DNA of 64,000 nt from Bacillus sp. CECT 9360 (GTDB lineage Bacteria > Bacillota > Bacilli > Bacillales > DSM-1321): the NCBI RefSeq assembly GCF_918741275.1, contig NZ_CAKKNA010000002.1, forward strand, positions 62,001 to 126,000. The letters are read 5' to 3'. The notes beneath the pieces were generated by a model that worked only from the letters and a program-made list of their open reading frames with translations, searched no databases and was not told the DNA's origin. Of the stretch, positions 63,058 to 64,000 are shown piece after piece; position 1 is the first letter of the stretch, and the number at the start of each line of letters is the position of its first letter. The position numbers were made by a program, and so were the translations under genes.

Positions 63058-63372
63058 ATGATTTTGGAAGCCGTTATGCTTCAAGTCAAACCAGGCATGG
63101 AGAAAGAATATGAAGATGCTTTTCGAGAAGCATCGACTATCATTTCTTCCATGAAAGGTTACACATCCCATAGCTTGCAGCGGTGTATGGAAGTGAAAGG
63201 GAAATACTTGCTGCTGGTTAATTGGGAGCAGTTGGAAGACCATACAATCGGATTTAGGCAATCGGATGAATATCAGGAATGGAAAAGGAGATTGCATCAT
63301 TTTTATGATCCATTCCCGACAGTGGAACATTTTGAAAAAGTGAATCTATCGGGAACGCCGTCCGGTTTATAA
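63058..63372 (+). CDS. Antibiotic biosynthesis monooxygenase-like (ABM) protein
   Basis: 104 residues of the dimeric ABM fold (EAVMLQVKPGMEKEYEDAFREA, SMKGYTSHSLQRC, LLLVNWEQLEDH, FRQSDEYQEWKRRLHHFYD). Small ABM proteins can be cofactor-free monooxygenases, heme-degrading IsdG-like enzymes or of unknown role. No heme-binding motif was identified. ATG 63058 has GAGGGGGAGAGG upstream, preferred to ATG 63034. The stop lies inside the terminator hairpin. Confidence 0.87.
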   Translation: MILEAVMLQVKPGMEKEYEDAFREASTIISSMKGYTSHSLQRCMEVKGKYLLLVNWEQLEDHTIGFRQSDEYQEWKRRLHHFYDPFPTVEHFEKVNLSGTPSGL

Positions 63373-63388
63373 GGACGGTTTTTTTTAT
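63358..63388 (+). terminator. Terminator overlapping the ABM gene stop
   Basis: CCGTCC-N9-GGACGG followed by eight T; the stop codon is in the loop. Confidence 0.85.
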
Positions 63389-63490
63389 GGAAACCAACTA
63401 ATTGAGCCATAATAGTTATATCTTACAATGAACTGGTTTTTGTATTCATCCAATATGGGTAAATGGAAGTGAGGTGTAGGAGGGATGTCG

Positions 63491-64000
63491 ATGAAGACGG
63501 AGTTATTATTTATATCACTATATTTTATAATCATTGCTCTTGTAATTGAGATAGCGGTCGTACTTTTTAATTTCACCGGGATGAATTCGAAGATTTCCCG
63601 CTTCCAGGTTATCTCGATGCTCACGGCTACAGGATTTACGACAGATGAGGCCAAGGTCGTTATAGATCATCCAGTCCGCAGGCGTATTGCAACCTTTCTG
63701 ATGTTGTTTGGAGTATTCTCCCTGGCGGTCATCATTTCGTCTATAAGCAGCATCCTGTCCGATGATTTACGGACCAAGGAGCTTTCTTTTATTTGTATCG
63801 GGTTTGCTTTAATACTTGCGATTGTACATACACCTTGGGTCAAGAAAAGGGCTTCAATAATGGAAGGAAAGATTGAGAAAAGTTATCAAATGTACGAGCT
63901 TCCTATTAAGGATGTCCTTTATTTAAATGAAGATGACCTGGTCACGGACATAGTTGTCGGCGATGATTCAAAACTGATTGGCAAGAGTATCGAGGATATA
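63491..64000 (+). CDS. Membrane protein with TrkA-C/RCK-like C-terminal domain, partial
   Basis: The first 170 codons; the gene leaves the window on the right. Three helices (about 5-28, 65-85, 95-112) are separated by a helix-turn rich in FTGMNSKISRFQVISMLTATGFTT. From about residue 150 the TDIVVGDDSKLIGKSIEDI stretch is the opening of an RCK_C (TrkA-C) domain, often ligand-binding in ion-transport proteins. ATG 63491 has AGGAGGG six bases upstream; ATG 63485 overlaps it. The function is unknown. Confidence 0.75.
   Translation, partial: MKTELLFISLYFIIIALVIEIAVVLFNFTGMNSKISRFQVISMLTATGFTTDEAKVVIDHPVRRRIATFLMLFGVFSLAVIISSISSILSDDLRTKELSFICIGFALILAIVHTPWVKKRASIMEGKIEKSYQMYELPIKDVLYLNEDDLVTDIVVGDDSKLIGKSIEDI

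Overview
The window looks like a chromosomal segment of a low-GC, endospore-forming Bacillaceae. It carries the sporulation gene spoVR. It keeps gene neighbourhoods known from Bacillus subtilis (an RluA-type synthase next to yhcU; yhcX; yhdB, yhdC and spoVR). AGGAGG-type ribosome binding sites and strong hairpin-plus-U terminators are everywhere. All identifications come from reading the translations; no database search was possible.

Layout. 0-8.3 kb: RluA pseudouridine synthase (cut by the window edge), yhcU, a bdbA-like/bdbC disulfide pair, an acetyltransferase, the GNAT-nitrilase fusion yhcX, yhdB, a secreted M14 carboxypeptidase, yhdC and spoVR. 8.3-11 kb: a three-gene operon of GTP cyclohydrolase II, RibD and a HAD phosphatase, without the remaining riboflavin genes. 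11-14.1 kb: an NlpC/P60 hydrolase and a chemoreceptor, bracketed by two nearly identical 196-bp cloverleaf elements. 14.3-18.5 kb: an operon of ABC ATPase, FtsX-like permease and an MGDG-synthase-type glycosyltransferase. 19-25 kb: hasA-hasC-hasB for hyaluronan synthesis, a secreted protein of unknown function and a convergent secreted beta-helix protein. 25-32 kb: small accessory genes (HAD, two GNATs, transglutaminase-like, NTF2-like, a frameshifted DUF4275-like gene, an MFS exporter) and a 700-bp tandem-repeat array.

32-44 kb: a TPP-riboswitch gene for a cytosolic Thi5-like protein, then a metal-homeostasis island: copCD, cadC-cadA (cadA has an in-frame TGA at a metal-binding Cys), czcD/czrA, csoR-copZ and copA. 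The metal sensors have recognisable operators in front of their targets. 44-48 kb: a second TPP riboswitch ahead of a thiYXZ-type ABC operon ending in a TatD-family hydrolase. 48-49.6 kb: an IS200/IS605-type element with a broken tnpB.

49.8-64 kb: a two-component system, an Spx-like protein, a third, diverged cloverleaf element, modAB, a cold-shock protein, a crcB fluoride-channel pair, class I ribonucleotide reductase genes downstream of a cobalamin riboswitch, a SulP transporter, a universal stress protein that appears to start at ATT, and a truncated membrane protein at the end.

Most striking: a complete hyaluronan operon; cloverleaf repeats with compensatory changes between copies; an apparently intact cadA interrupted only by TGA in its CxxC motif; several 20-bp-period intergenic arrays of different sequence; a Thi5-like cytosolic protein under TPP control; and a ribA-ribD-phosphatase operon that should stop at 5-amino-6-ribitylaminouracil.
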